A stretch of 64,000 nt of DNA from Eonycteris spelaea (Eukaryota > Chordata > Mammalia > Chiroptera > Pteropodidae). The notes beneath the pieces are model-generated. The model searched no databases. It had not been told where the DNA came from and saw only the letters and a program-made list of their open reading frames with translations. A program made the position numbers and the translations under genes. The stretch spans positions 1,178,001 to 1,242,000 of the forward strand of contig PUFA01000082.1 in the NCBI GenBank assembly GCA_003508835.1, read 5' to 3'. This document shows positions 1-12,080 of the stretch, piece after piece; position 1 is the first letter of the stretch; each line of letters opens with the position of its first letter.

Positions 1-2890
1 AGCACAGTTTCATGTCTTATTTGGAGTAAAGCCAGTTCTTCGAAGGTCGAGAAATAATTCGTGCTGAAAGTAACCACGGAATTCTTGCATCGTGGCGTCT
101 CGACCCATCTCTGTGTGTCACGCTGTACGTACAGATAGGACCCCGGGAAGGTATATTACGTGTGGTCATTTTCATATTCTGGACCTCCTAATTGCCTGCG
201 CCCACTCAGAATTTATAGTAAGGGGGCAGAGCCCCTCCTTACACAACCCCACAGCCGCACACACACGGTCACCAACGCACAGGGTTCACTTTGCAATCAC
301 TGCCTGTGAGCAAAACATGACAGCCCCACAGTCTGCCTCCCACAACTTCCCAACCTTCGCTGCTCTTTGCTTCCTTCCATCTTCTCACTGGCGAGAAGAG
401 ATGGATGGCGCGGATCGCACACTGGTGTCCACGGCCCCGTCTGTCCCCAGCAACTCCACGTGGAACGCAGACAATGGTTTCGGAGTCTTCATTCCTAACG
501 TCCTCTAACTCGTGATTACCGGTGGTTGCTGGTGACCTGTGACCAGCCCTTCTTCCCACCTCATTGTGAAAACTCCAAAAAGCAAGGATCATTATTCATT
601 TGTCTTTACATGATGAATATTTACGTAATTTATTTTCAATTTATTACCAATCTCCCAGCCACCCTCAGCCCTGTCCTCTGCATCCACTTGACATCATTTA
701 TCAAAGAAGGGATTGTGAACTCTGGTGAAACCACGGCTCTTCAGCATCTGAGAGGTTAGATGAACTTGAACGAGCCAATTGGCTAAGACAATTAACTTCT
801 TAAAACCCAAACCAGGGAGGTACCTACAGCCCTTTACTCTGGTGGCTCAGAAAAGAAGGGACAGCCTGTAGAATAGTTCATGCCCTTCTTCCAACTGGAT
901 AGAGGGATGATCTTGGGACAGGGGCTTGCCTGGTGATGAGTTTGCATTTCCCGTTAACGGATACATATAATTTTAATGTTGAGTGGTTCCATCTAGCTGT
1001 GGCTGAGTAGACTGTGATCTTTCTACATTCTGTCAGTGCGCTACAGATTGATTGCATGCTAGCTATGAAAAATAAGATAAATATTTTACCAGACTATTAA
1101 AGCTTGGACCATTATCAAATACACATGCACATACACACTCATTGTCTCGTTTAAAAATTCATCTGCTTCATTCGCCAGCAGGACCCCAGGGAGGACAGAC
1201 TTCCCAGGCTCTTGAAGGCTGAATTTAGCCTGAATGCCCCAGCCCCCTAGGAAGGAAGTGGGTTGGAGCATCAGAACAGCCAAGAGCCTGCATCTGAGAG
1301 GGCACAATGACATGTCTTTCCGTGGTGCCTGCGGGGAGTTGGCCCAGCTGGTTGTGTGTTGTGCCCACTTGAAAATGCTCATTCCAGCTTTCAGATGTAA
1401 CTGTTTCAGCCCGTGAGCATGCTGGCAGATCCCTACCCTGTGCCACAAAATGCCAGATCCCCATTCTGGTCCAGAGCAGCACCCAGCGAGCGTCTTCCCG
1501 AGCCCCGCCCCGCCCCCTCCGTGCACTGTGGGCCTCGCACATTGTGTTCAGGATGCTGACTGGGGTTCCGGACACGAAGCAAACCCCTCTTTGCGAACCA
1601 TGTCCCTGCTCAGTCCTGAATGGGTCCCAGCGTGGCTTACGGTTGTGAAGGCCCCTTCACTCTTCATGGCCTGGACCTGGGCCTTCCTTGCATCGGATTC
1701 CACAGCGAGGAAAATGGACTTTGCCCAAACAGGCAGGAAGTAGGTCTTGGCACTGCCTCTTGTGATGGCAGTTGCAAGAAAGTTCTGGAACTCGAATCAT
1801 TTGGGGCCCACCTTTCAGTCATGACAGCCCGACTGGCTCCTTTGCGGGTCTCAGAGCCTCCCAGCTCCCCACCCCAGTGACCACTTCTCTGTTACTTGGC
1901 TGTGCCCTTCAGCCCACACACCATCCTCTTCAGCAGGAGCCCGGAGCTCCTCCGCCTCGCCCGTTACGGTTTCTGAGTTAGCCAGAAGCTATCGGGGGCT
2001 CAGATCAATGGTTTAAGAAAGGTCTCTGAAGTCGGTCGCTTTTCCTTGATCCACGTGAGCACACTACTTAGCCCATTTAGCTCTCGATCGGGTAAGAGAT
2101 GAGAATGAAGGGAACATCTGTTAAATACTCTTTTCTGATGAATGCCTTACAACTGTTTTGAAGCTGAGCCTAAATCAAATCAATGTTTACATTTTTTTTT
2201 TTTATGGAGTACCCATGAGATGTGGGAGTCTACCAGATTTTTGTCCAAATGAGAGAGCCTCTCAAATGAATTCTTATTCCTCTGCTCCCCTCCACCTACC
2301 CTGGAGGTCTATCTATGGCACTGTATGCTGTCTCCATGTTACCTCGTAAAAATCTGCCTATCATTTATTTCCTTGAAACGTTTCTCTCTCTGCCTTATCG
2401 GAGTAAGTTATCATTGAAATATTAAATAAGCTGAAGCGTCATTTTTTTTTTCAAATAAATGTCAAGGATGCTAACTTTTTTTTGGTGAATCAGTAAATCC
2501 TCTGTCTATCTGCCTGTTGCACATGATCCTGATAACACAGGGAAGATGGATTTTAAATACAAGTGGTTAGTACGTTAATCCAGACATTAAAAATAATTGG
2601 GAGGCTGAAGATTAGATTGTTTCTGGAGCAGCCGAATTTGCCACGTAACAAGATAAAGAGCCTCAAATGGAATTAGTTTTTTCAATCTCATAAAAAACTC
2701 CCAGGAATTATATACAGAATGGACTGGAAAGCCGATGAGTGTCTTGTGCTATTGCAAAGACTTTTCTTCCATCAATTGTTGACTTTTTAAAAGATATTTC
2801 ATATTGCTGATGAAGATATGAACAAAAAACTCTCTTAATTGCACTGGATGTTTTAAAATGGATAGCTACACTGAGAAGCAGTTGACATAC
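1..2890. other. Unassigned non-coding DNA
   Basis: I see no gene, RNA gene or classifiable repeat here. The first 2 kb is of mixed composition; the rest is AT-rich with short T runs near 2190 and 2442. Open frames of up to 146 codons overlap each other on both strands and show no family resemblance, so I treat them as chance. Confidence 0.5.
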
Positions 2891-2892
2891 GC

Positions 2893-2920
2893 AAAAATAA
2901 ATAAATAAATAAATAATAAA
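2893..2920. repeat. (AAAT)n microsatellite
   Basis: A short run of AAAT units, slightly imperfect at its 3' side, in an AT-rich surrounding. Confidence 0.85.
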
Positions 2921-3460
2921 AACATGTTTTCCGGGTTCTATGAGAGGAGACAACTTTAGTCTAAAATTAAAAAAGTAACAAAAAATAACATAATAAAGAT
3001 TGAAGCCTCGCTAACCATTTGCTCAGGGCATTAGGGCATTCTGGGTTGGTATTTCATAATAGTCAAACATTTTGGCATGAATAAAAACAAAGAATTTTAA
3101 ACTCCTAGTGTATTCAAAGCCCTAATTCTGAACAATGGTGAACATAACACATAACATTGCAAGCTTTCAGAAATAACGATGCTTATTCAATTGCCTTCCT
3201 CGTTTTGATCAATGTTTGCAGAATTGACCTTACACCTGAAATAAATTAAGACAGTATTTTTCTCCTTTAATAAAAACTGCTGATGGCATCAGATATGAAC
3301 CTCAGTCTTTATAAGACAGATATTGTCAAGGTTTTCTGATCACAGGTATCCAGATTGGCTTCCTACAGCTGGGATTCTCAACTTTCAATTCCTAAACGAC
3401 TTTAGAGCAATGCAAAACCTTAAACCCCAGAATCTCCTTGTTTTGTGTTCCCACTTCTAA

Positions 3461-3488
3461 CACACACACACACGCACACACACACACA
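3461..3488. repeat. (CA)n microsatellite
   Basis: Dinucleotide CA run with one G substitution near its centre. Confidence 0.9.
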
Positions 3489-4073
3489 TGTCATCAACAT
3501 CCTGACCTCTTTTTCTCTTTCTGTCCACTGTTCTTAGGGCTGGCTCCATCCTCAGGGTCATTTCATGGTTATGAGGTAGTTGTTGCAGCCCCAGCCATCG
3601 AAGCCGTATCCTGGGAAGGAGAGAAGAAGGGGGGATGAGCAAAATGACACACGGCACTTAAGGCGGCTTTCTGGCGATGGCTCTGGGCCACAGTTGAGTC
3701 ACATGACTGCAAAAGAGCCTAAGAAATGTAATGTGTGAGCTGAGCACTTTGCCCCCAAATAATAATGGGGCTCTGTTAGTAAGGGAAGGGGAAAAGGAGT
3801 ACTTTACCAGGTAACCACAAGAAATAACCTTGCTTCCTCCTTTATTGGAAAAAAGGGGGCCCTCCGGCTTGAGCCCTGTCGTCCATCCTCCTCTCACCAA
3901 AAAAGCTGCCTCCATCCGCCGCCCCTCCCTGTGGGGAGCGCTCCTACTTGCTCCAGCAGGCCCGAGCTCGTCTCTTCCATGACCTCTGAGATCCAGCCCC
4001 TTCCCCCTCGCCTCTTCGATTTCTCTCCATTAGTTGCTTTTTCTAGGCCATCAAGCTGTTCTCCTATTAAAAT

Positions 4074-4090
4074 CACACACACACACACAC
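4074..4090. repeat. (CA)n microsatellite, short
   Basis: An uninterrupted CA run of about eight units. Confidence 0.85.
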
Positions 4091-5039
4091 AAAACCTCTT
4101 CCTTGTCCTCCACTTTAGCTTCCCCTCATGGCACACTCGGGGGTGTGCTGGACAGCCAGGCCAGCTGCAGTTGGATGTCCCCCGCGCGAGCCCTCGCTGC
4201 TACCCCACGGGGCCCCCACGCTTCGGCGCAGAGCGCTGCTGCCTTCATTCCAGCTGGCATCTCCTTGCGTGCTGCCTCCTTCTCACACACCCTACATGAG
4301 GACACATGGCGAGGCTTGGCCCTCTGCCCTCTGCCCCGTGCTCCCCTCCCACCGGTCCCCTGCAGAGGCTCCCCCATTCTCATGCCTTCTCTTGCCTCCG
4401 CGGTGGACTCCCTCCCAAGCGCCGGCCCCACATCGAACCAGCTGCCTGCTCGAGAAAGCCGCGGACAGGATCCCTGCTCCAGCTCGCCCGCCTGGGACAG
4501 GGCTCCGAGCCCATTCCTCACGTGTAAACGAGCCGTGTCTGAGATTACCGTACTACTCATTGGCTCAATGTCCTCTTAGACGTCCCACCATCACCCCAAA
4601 CCCAGAACACCTGACGTTGAATTCAACATTTTCCCCCCAAAACCAGTTCTTACTTTAGGTGCTGCTTGACGAGTAGGCTGAGAACTCGGCGAAGCTTTGA
4701 CTCTCCCTTGCTCTCCATGTCCCGTCAGGAGTCAAGTCCTGTCCGCCCCTCCTTTACGATATGGATCGAATTGTATTTTTCCACTGTGTTGCCACTTCAC
4801 TACATACCCAGAATATCATGGTGGCCACCAAGAAGTCTTCCAGTTCTCTTCCGATGCCTGTCCATCACCATGGCCCGGGCAAGTGACGCCCCCCACCCAG
4901 CTGCTGCTAAACTGTTCCTTCTCTGCTCACCCTGACTCTCCTCTCCTTTCCAGCTTTCATGGCCTTGCTCACAGACTAGCACCTCCATGAGATTCCTGAC
5001 GGCCTGAGGGACACCCTTCCTCTGAATTCGGCAATACTT

Positions 5040-5178
5040 GATCTGTCACATGTTTTCGAAATGTAGGTAAAATTCTCATGCCAAGGCACGATTCAGCGGT
5101 TTTCACTATGTTCACAAGGCTATGCCACCATCACCACTGTCTAGTTTCAGAATGTTTCTGTCACACACTTGATACTCT
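5040..5178 (-). mobile_element. L1 3'-end fragment (old L1M type)
   Basis: The plus strand reads like the reverse complement of an old L1 3' untranslated region: an 'ATTCAGCGGTTTTCACTATGTTCACAAGGC'-like stretch followed by a 'CCACCATCACCACTGTCTA'-like stretch. The better preserved minus-strand L1 at 35866-36258 has the same phrases. The fragment is broken at its right side by the MER1-type insertion at 5187. Confidence 0.6.
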
Positions 5179-5186
5179 TTCTAGGC

Positions 5187-5406
5187 CAGGGGTCCCCAAG
5201 CCCCGGGCCATCGGCCGGTACCCATCCATGGCCTGTTAGGCCACACAGCAGGAGGTGAGCGGTGGGCGAGACAGCGAAGCTTCATCTGTATTCGCAGCCC
5301 CTCCTCCCCAGCGCCAGCATCACCCCTCAGCTCCGCCTCAGATCCTCAGGCATTAGGTTCTCGTAGGGGCACCGGTCCCTGGTGCCACAAAGGTTGGGGA
5401 CCGCTG
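5187..5406 (+). mobile_element. MER1-type hAT (Charlie) non-autonomous DNA transposon
   Basis: The element is 220 bp, starts CAGGGGTCCCC and ends GGGGACCGCTG. It is flanked by a perfect 8-bp target-site duplication TTCTAGGC (5179-5186 and 5407-5414), as expected for hAT elements. Diagnostic phrases include 'CACACAGCAGGAGGTGAGCGG', 'AAGCTTCATCTGTATT' and 'GGTTCTCGTAG'. Compared with the MER1 consensus I remember, the centre is missing: the 'TTCTCATAGGAG' region joins directly to the terminal 'CCGGTCCCTGGTGCC' block. The copy at 59925 has the same junction. It carries no transposase. Confidence 0.85.
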
Positions 5407-5414
5407 TTCTAGGC

Positions 5415-8400
5415 TTCCTGTTATTTACATTTTCATGTGAACGTCCTCTCTTCAAGTAAACATAGGGCATGCCAAGCAGGAGACTTCACCCGAAGGTGAC
5501 AGTCAAATACTCCAGTAGGTGTTGGGCGGTTGGTGGTGAAGGAGACCAAGAGACCATGGCCACAGTTCAAGAAACAAAGACCCAAACTCCTGGAGGGGGC
5601 CCATCCTGCATCCTGGGGCCTCAGAGGAAACCACCTTCCCTTTTACCCCCGTGTGTCCTAGTTTTAAGGAAATGAAGCTGTCAAAATGCAAGTCCATGTG
5701 CAGAGAGAACTTAAACTTAGAGCAAGTCCTGCTGGATGCTCATGAGCCATCTGGCTCACCTGCACATTCTAACCTGGGATTACGCGGGGCCTTAAATCAG
5801 TTCTATAATTCCGATGGGAACAACATTATAGGACATGTAAAATATATAATTAATGATCGATAATAAGAAAACTTGGACTATTTGGGGATTGCATGCTTTA
5901 AATATTTTTTTAATCAAAGTCTATTGACCAGTTAGTTCATTAACAGGCATTTGTTGGGCACATGACACAGTTTTAGTCATTGAATAACATGCATCACTTT
6001 GTGTACCATAGAAAGTACATACCACATACTATATATTATAATTATAATTATTTATTTCTGGATAATAGAGCTTTGGTAAAAGCTGCCCTTGAAATAAACC
6101 ATAAAATAAATATTCATACGTAATGTTGCTAAAATCACGTCTGTACAAAGAAAAAGAATCGTGGGCAATTCAACGAAATGAACGGAAAAACAGTACTATC
6201 TTCCCCAATCGATAGAGCAGGGTCTCACAGAAAAGAAGGATATCAAGATATCATTTACGGTTTGCATTCCAATCTACCAGAATTTCTACTCTACAAGGGC
6301 AAACACTGTCTCTCTTGTGTTCACTGCTGCTGGTACCAAGCACAGCGCCATGAACATTGTTGGGGCCGATGCTAACACCAGTGCATGTGCTCCGAACAGG
6401 CATTCGAAGAGCTGACCGTATTTAACGAAGAGGCGACGTGGCTGATAAACGGACAGTAGCTCCCTTTCATATCACAAACAAGGCTACTCTGTAATGAAGA
6501 ACCGAGAACGAAATGAGTATAGGGCACATACTCGTACATGAAAATAGATGCCATACTCAAATATATCACAGACTATATATTGGTACATGCTGCTTTCATA
6601 CAATAATACATACGATGTATACTTTTTGCCAATGTATTATATTCTGTAAATTAGCTCAAAACTTGAAATATGTTTTTTTATAAAAGAAAAGTCATGAATG
6701 GTATTCGGATCCTGACGAGTCCACGAAATAATCCATAATTGACTCAAATAAAACTAATGGTGATCCTAGGATCAAAACACCCCCAAGTATTTCTGAACCC
6801 CAAACTTCTCTAAGTTCTAAGCCCTGAGTTTGGTTCTATGACTCTTGGGGGCCTGGGCCCCTAGACCATGGCCTTCCCATCTGCTGCTATTCCTACCTCA
6901 CTGCCGAATAGATTCAATCCATCTTAAGAAACACGTGGAGCTCGTTAGATTTTTTTTAAATTTCTACTAGAAATGAACAACAAAAACAATAACAAAAAGA
7001 AATCCTTAAATTTCCTATTTCCAGAGAGTCAAAACAGTTAAATTCTCTTTTAAGGTTTCTCTTGAAAACAAGTGTTTCGTTTTGCTATCGAGCCTTCAGG
7101 AACTTCAGCTGACATGGTTTTCTGGCAGAAATGCTGGATAACGCTACAGCTAAATTCAACTCGACTCATTGGGGTTGAGAACTTGTTGTTGTTGTTGTCG
7201 TTGTTGTTAATATCCTGAGTCAAAACATGTGAGGTGTTTGAAGGGAAGTCTAGCCGACATTGAACATCATGTTGAAAAATAAATATTGCTTTTCAAAAGG
7301 TTTTCTTGACCTTTCTGAAAAAGTACAAAGACAATGACAAGATGCAAAGGTGCTGGTGACTGCCCCTTTTCGAGAAAGTTGGTCAGCCAACGTATCTCTT
7401 GGCGGCATCCGTATTTCTGATTGAAATCTAGTCTGAGGATTAAAACTTAATTAGTCTGTTAGGTCAGTCAGGAAGCTGCACTAGAAAACACAGTGTCTGG
7501 GGATCATGAGAACAGATGAATTTGAGGCCACCAGGACGTGTTCTCCACCCACTGTTCTTGCGGAAATGCTGAACGGGGCCTCCACGTCCCTAACACCCGC
7601 AGGTCGGCTGAACTGAGGCCACACACAGCCAGCGCTTATCCACTGAGGTTCTGCCCTCCCACTGGCCTCCTGGGGTAACTTGCCTCATGCGTTAGTTGTC
7701 TTCCCAAGACCTAAATGGAAATTAACTTTCTGCAATAAAACCTAATCCAAAAAGACACGCTGGAAGGTTACTGAAAATGTCAGTGTGAAGGGCCCTGTTA
7801 TTCAGTGCGAACCACCTCAAAGCCACCTGTCACCGGCTTGGCACTCCCCAGCGGCCTCTCCTCTTCACGAGGACGACCCCCTCCCTTGACACATACAGGA
7901 TGTAAACAAGGGACCTCGTGAAAGAAGACTGGTCACCTTGGGACTGTCAGCTTCCCTGTGACTGGGCACTTCCTCGTCACCAATGGCTTCTGTGTATTTT
8001 CAGAAATTTGTTCACATGCGAGCTTCTAGCTGCTATGGCTGAACTGTGTTTAAATTCTGTGTTATCAAAAGGTAGGGGCTGGCCTTTGTCTCTGCCAAAC
8101 ACCTCCGTGTCGTCATCGGGCGGCGTGTGTCCGCCTTAGACCCTTTCCTCAGCACCCTTCAGCCTGCCAGGAGGGACATGGGGCCACGGTGAGGTGTGCA
8201 GGAGGGTGGTGCTTCCTTGAAGAGTGGAGAAGAGCCCTTCCCCCCTCCCCTGTTTTTAACCATCTACTTCTGTTTATACAACCCAGGATTACTAGCTGAA
8301 CTCCATTCCATTCTCAGTGTTCTATAGAAAAGCCAATGAGTACACAGATAATCGACGAGAAGACATCAGAAATTGACTACAGACTCAGTTCTGAGTGGTT

Positions 8401-8762
8401 TGCTCGGTAAGAAAGGATAACAATGCATTTGAGAGGAGTAGGCTATCCACAAAGTGACGACCATGCCCTCAAGTCACCCCAAGTTGAACTGACTTTTCTA
8501 AAGTGAGACTCAGGTACATACCAGGATAGAAGTGAGGGTTAATAGCTTCTCCCAATTTACACACCTGGGGCATCCCCCCAAAACACAGGCACGGTGATTA
8601 GTAGTGGAGATCTCACGTGGATATCTTGGGTTTTTGAAATGGTTCATGCTCAGCATAGTCAGAGAAGGTCATGACTGGTTCACGGTCCCAGCCAGCCCCA
8701 TGGAACCAACTTCCTGTTTCCTGGCTCACCTGGTCCCTGGTTTGGACACAAGAATGGTTCAA
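5415..8762. other. Unassigned non-coding DNA
   Basis: Mostly AT-rich sequence without a repeat I can name, apart from a GTT microsatellite. The part around 5890-6060, which contains an 'AACAGGCATTTGTTGGGCACA' phrase, faintly resembles the start of old mammalian interspersed repeats but is too decayed to assign. No frame has coding features. Confidence 0.5.
7183..7208. repeat. (GTT)n microsatellite
   Basis: GTT units interrupted once by GTC. Confidence 0.85.
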
Positions 8763-8780
8763 GGGCCCTCTGGTGGCAGA
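8763..8780 (-). promoter_or_regulatory. CTCF-like binding motif
   Basis: On the minus strand the sequence reads TCTGCCACCAGAGGGCCC, close to the CTCF core of the CCACCAGAGGGC type. It lies 37 bp upstream of the hairpin at 8817. Occupancy cannot be judged from sequence. Confidence 0.4.
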
Positions 8781-8816
8781 AACCACTTTAAAGACAACCT
8801 AACATAATTTTCCCCT

Positions 8817-8903
8817 CCATCTAAGAAGAATGTGGACCCACTAGACTGATTTCATGAGCAGGGCATGAAATCCGTCTAGTGGGTCCACATTCTTCTTAGA
8901 TGG
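8817..8903. repeat. Near-perfect 40-bp inverted repeat (hairpin)
   Basis: The left arm is 8817-8856, the loop is seven bases (8857-8863) and the right arm is 8864-8903. Thirty-nine of forty positions pair; the only mismatch is T8847 opposite C8873. The outer 30 pairs are perfect, and the inner 9 pairs (GATTTCATG with CATGAAATC) could be an older seed. The flanks are not complementary and show no obvious target-site duplication. It does not match a miniature transposon I recognise. Confidence 0.95.
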
Positions 8904-11044
8904 GATGGAAGAGACTAGAAGGGTTAAATAGGAAGTGGCAAATTGCTTTGCCTATAATAAGAATAGGCAATTGGGCCATAGTATAAATATATTTTCTTAC
9001 AATGGTCAAAAAAAAAAGGTTGAAAAAATACTGATCTAATTTACCCACTCCCACCCCTGTCTTTCAAAAGAGAAAACCAGAAACCAGGAATTTGAAATGT
9101 CATGTCCAAGTTCAGAGAACTAGTTAAGGACAGGGCAGGGTCAGTGCTTCTCAAATCACCAGTTATAAAGCTTTTTAAAAATTTCTTATTCATGGCACAC
9201 TGATACTTTTGTAAAATATGATAAAAATGAATTACTAAAAAAAAAAATCAAAAATAGTCATGTAATAGAAAAGCCCCAATATTTCACTATTAGATTCAAT
9301 AGACACAAAATACTGACGAAGTGCCATAGAAGTTTGTAAACACATACATCACTCTCTGCTGGTGTCTCCTGGCCCCTGCTCTGTGTAAATCTTGCCTCTG
9401 TTGATTTTAATCTGTATCCTTGTGCTATAATAAACCACAACTGTGAGTAGAATGCCTTTTCTGAGTTCTGTGAGTGTTTCTAGCAATTTTTGAGCCTGAG
9501 GGTAGTCTTGAGAACCCCATAATGATTCCACAAACCTACCAAACCTCCCACCTACAGGCTATATAGCACCTAAAATTCTGTGCTGCAGACAATTCAGGCC
9601 TTTCCCACAGAGCAAATATGTTATCTAAAGACAATAGGAGTCACAAGGCATTAAAATTTTAGCAAGTTTTTTTTTAAATGATAATAACTGGTAAAGAGCA
9701 AGAAGCAGAGGGTCAAGTAGGTTTTAGTAGGAAAATTAAGAGGACTTGGAAGGATAAACTTGTTGGAGGTATAAGATTTCAGGAATTTGAGAGCTTTGAG
9801 AAGAAAAACATTTTAAAAATAAATCTGGAACAAATTAAATAAACATAGTGCTAATCGTAAGAGCTGTTATAGACCAAATGTGGTAGCTTAAAAAAAAAAA
9901 AACACAGGAAAATACATAGTATATTCCTTGGTTTGTTCTTGATAACTGTCAAGTTTGACATATTTAGAAATATCAAAGATTTGGGGGAAGAAAGGGGGTG
10001 GTTTGGTTTTTTCCTTCCAATTTTCTAGGGAAAGTGATAAAATCTTTAATTAAAAAGATAAATTGTTGGTGAAAAATGTCCAGAGGTCTTGCTGGCCTTG
10101 GTGTTTTAAGATGTCACCTAAGCGGAAGGAGCAGTGGTGCCAGGGTCCGGGCTGGGGGAGGAGATGCTTCAGCCCCCTGAGCCTGAGGGCCACACACCCA
10201 GGTCTTTCAGGCCACTCTCTGAGAACCACACCTGTCGTCTTTCACTGCTTCAAAACGTGGTGGCTTACTTGGCTGTGAACTGATGGCTCGGCCGCCCTCA
10301 GTGGATGACACCTCAGTATCTTGCAGGACATGCGCCAGGACATGTGTGACATCTCTGTGGCCTCACTTGCACAGGGGACTGCCTCTAATCCTGAAGGTCT
10401 CCTTCAGGAACTAAAAACCACCTTCAGCCTGGTTCTGCCGAACCGCCTCCCAACCCTCAACAAGCGAAGCCCGCACAGCGCTCGTGGGAGGCTGAGCCGC
10501 CCCTGCAGGGTGGTGACAGCATGTGCAGGTCCCTGCCCCACTCCTGTCCACTTCTGACCTTGTCACCCTTCCACCTGAGAGTAAGCAGAGAGGAAAAGGG
10601 AATCAGCAACCTGAAACCAGCCCTTTACACTCCTCTTAGAAGCTCCGGTCCCAGCTCTAAAGAGTGAAAAATACAAGGCCAAAATTGTCCCTAAAGTAAG
10701 ATTTGGACAATCTGCATGCGGCTAGTCCGAAGGCCCTGCCCAGGGAACATTTGCAGAACAATCTGGAATGGCTGGGCCTGGGGATCTGCAGTTCCCACCC
10801 TGCGCCCTCCAGTCCCACTCCTCCTGCCTGCACAAGGTCCAGTGGTCCTACAGGAACGCCAGCCAGCCCAGCCCTTCCCTGTTTCTACCCCGGCTTCCGG
10901 TCCTGAAAAGGTAACTTCTAACCTCCCGTCAGAGGTTCACCGGCCACCTGCTCACCAGGCCCGCCCTGTCCCCTCCCGTTCTGTGTGGATTAGAGCTCCC
11001 TTTTGAGGCTCCCTCCAGAGCAGGGTGCTCCCCTGCCACGTACC
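8904..11044. other. Unassigned non-coding DNA with decayed repeat traces
   Basis: AT-rich to about 10.05 kb, then GC-richer. A faint MIR-like trace in minus orientation may lie at 9050-9150. Otherwise I recognise only the LTR-like fragment listed at 9360-9520. Open frames at 10.3-11.0 kb are chance frames in C-rich DNA. Confidence 0.45.
9360..9520 (+). mobile_element. LTR-like fragment with polyadenylation-type sequence, family uncertain
   Basis: The stretch runs from 'TGTATCCTTGTGCTATAATAA' through 'TTCTGAGTTCTGTGAGTG' to 'GAGCCTGAGGGTAGTC'. It resembles a dispersed mammalian LTR segment that I recognise by phrase but cannot name. I see no retroviral coding sequence beside it. Confidence 0.35.
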
Positions 11045-11160
11045 CCTTCCTGCTAGGCTGCTGAGTTCTTTAAGGGCAAGGCGAGCATCCTTCATCTAAG
11101 AATCCCCAGGGCCTGGTGCCTAGCAGCTTTCAAAAAATCATTCGACCAGTAAATAAATGA
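11045..11160 (+). mobile_element. L2 LINE 3'-end fragment
   Basis: The order of phrases fits an L2 3' end: 'GAGTTCTTTAAGGGCAAGG', then 'CCCCAGGGCCTGGTGCCTAG', then a decayed 'AATAAATGA' ending. Confidence 0.7.
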
Positions 11161-11194
11161 TGAAGGTATGAGTGGGTTCTCCCACACATTTTTT

Positions 11195-12080
11195 TTTTCT
11201 ATTCAAGATGATTGAACTGTAGCATCCAAAGTCAGTTGTTGAAATATTGCCCAAAATGTAATTATGGAGAAACACTGACCGTGGCATACCTATGAGAACA
11301 GCCAAATCCAAATCACCAACAGCGAGAGGCCAGCGAGAACATGGAGCCACAGGCCCCCCTGCTTTGGAAGACAGTTCGGCCCCTTCTTACACAAATAAAC
11401 ACAGTCTCACCACAGGATCCAGCGTCACGCTCCTTGGTATTTAGCAAATGAATTGCAAACTCGTGTCCACGTGAAAACCTGCTTCATTCGTAACTGCCCA
11501 AACTTGAAAGCAACCAAAAGGTCCTTCCGTAGGGGACTGGATAAACTGTGGCACATCCAGACATTGCAATATTATTCAGCATTAAGAAGAAACGAGCCGT
11601 GAAGTCCTGGAAACACGTGAAGGAAGCTCACGTGCGTACTATTAAGCGAAAGAAGCCAGTCTGAAACAGGTGCATACGGATGACATTCTGGAAAAGGCAA
11701 AACTATGGCCTCAAGGAAAGGGGTGGGGGGGGAGGGGGAGTAAATAGACAGAGCGCAGAAGATTTTTAGGGCAGTGAAACTACTCTGTATGATATGATGA
11801 CAACGGGTATAGGTCACGATACCTTTGTCCCAACCCACAGAACGGGCAACACCAAGAATGAACGCTAAGATACACTATGGACTTGGAGTGATGAGGATGC
11901 GTCGCTGTGAGTTTATCCATTATAACAAATGAACCACTCTGGCGGGGAACGCTGATGGGGGGGGGTGCAGTGCTGTGGGGGGTCGGGGAGACAGAGGGTG
12001 CAAGGCAAATCTCTACTGTCTGCTCAATTTTGCTATGCACCAAACACTGCTCTGAAAAATGAAGTCCATTAATTTAAAAG
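11195..12080 (+). mobile_element. L1 3'-end (L1M/L1MA-like), ORF2 tail and 3' UTR
   Basis: Upstream, 'GGACTGGATAAACTGTGGCAC' and 'CAATATTATTCAGCATTAAG' match the end of L1 ORF2. Downstream, 'GATGACATTCTGGAAAAGGC', 'GAAACTACTCTGTATGATA' and 'CAATTTTGCTATGCACC' match the 3' UTR of old L1s. Two G-rich tracts (11719-11739 and 11944-11990) sit in the UTR, which in L1 is often G-rich. It ends in an A-rich tract near 12080. It is 5'-truncated and its reading frame is destroyed. Confidence 0.85.

Larger units (their letters stand above)
2921..5035. other. Unassigned non-coding DNA
   Basis: AT-rich to about 3.4 kb, then GC-richer and pyrimidine-rich to 5.0 kb. Two CA runs lie inside and are listed separately. 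Several overlapping frames around 4.0-4.7 kb are open on both strands because the DNA is CT-rich and poor in TA; this does not indicate coding. Confidence 0.5.

Noticed and set aside
4034..4658. A cluster of overlapping frames on both strands of up to 181 codons
   Set aside because: The DNA is CT-rich and poor in TA, so several frames stay open together, which argues against selection on any one.
8817..8903. A confident microRNA gene
   Set aside because: The stem is longer and more perfect than usual for pre-miRNA, and there is no expression evidence. Kept only as a structural finding.
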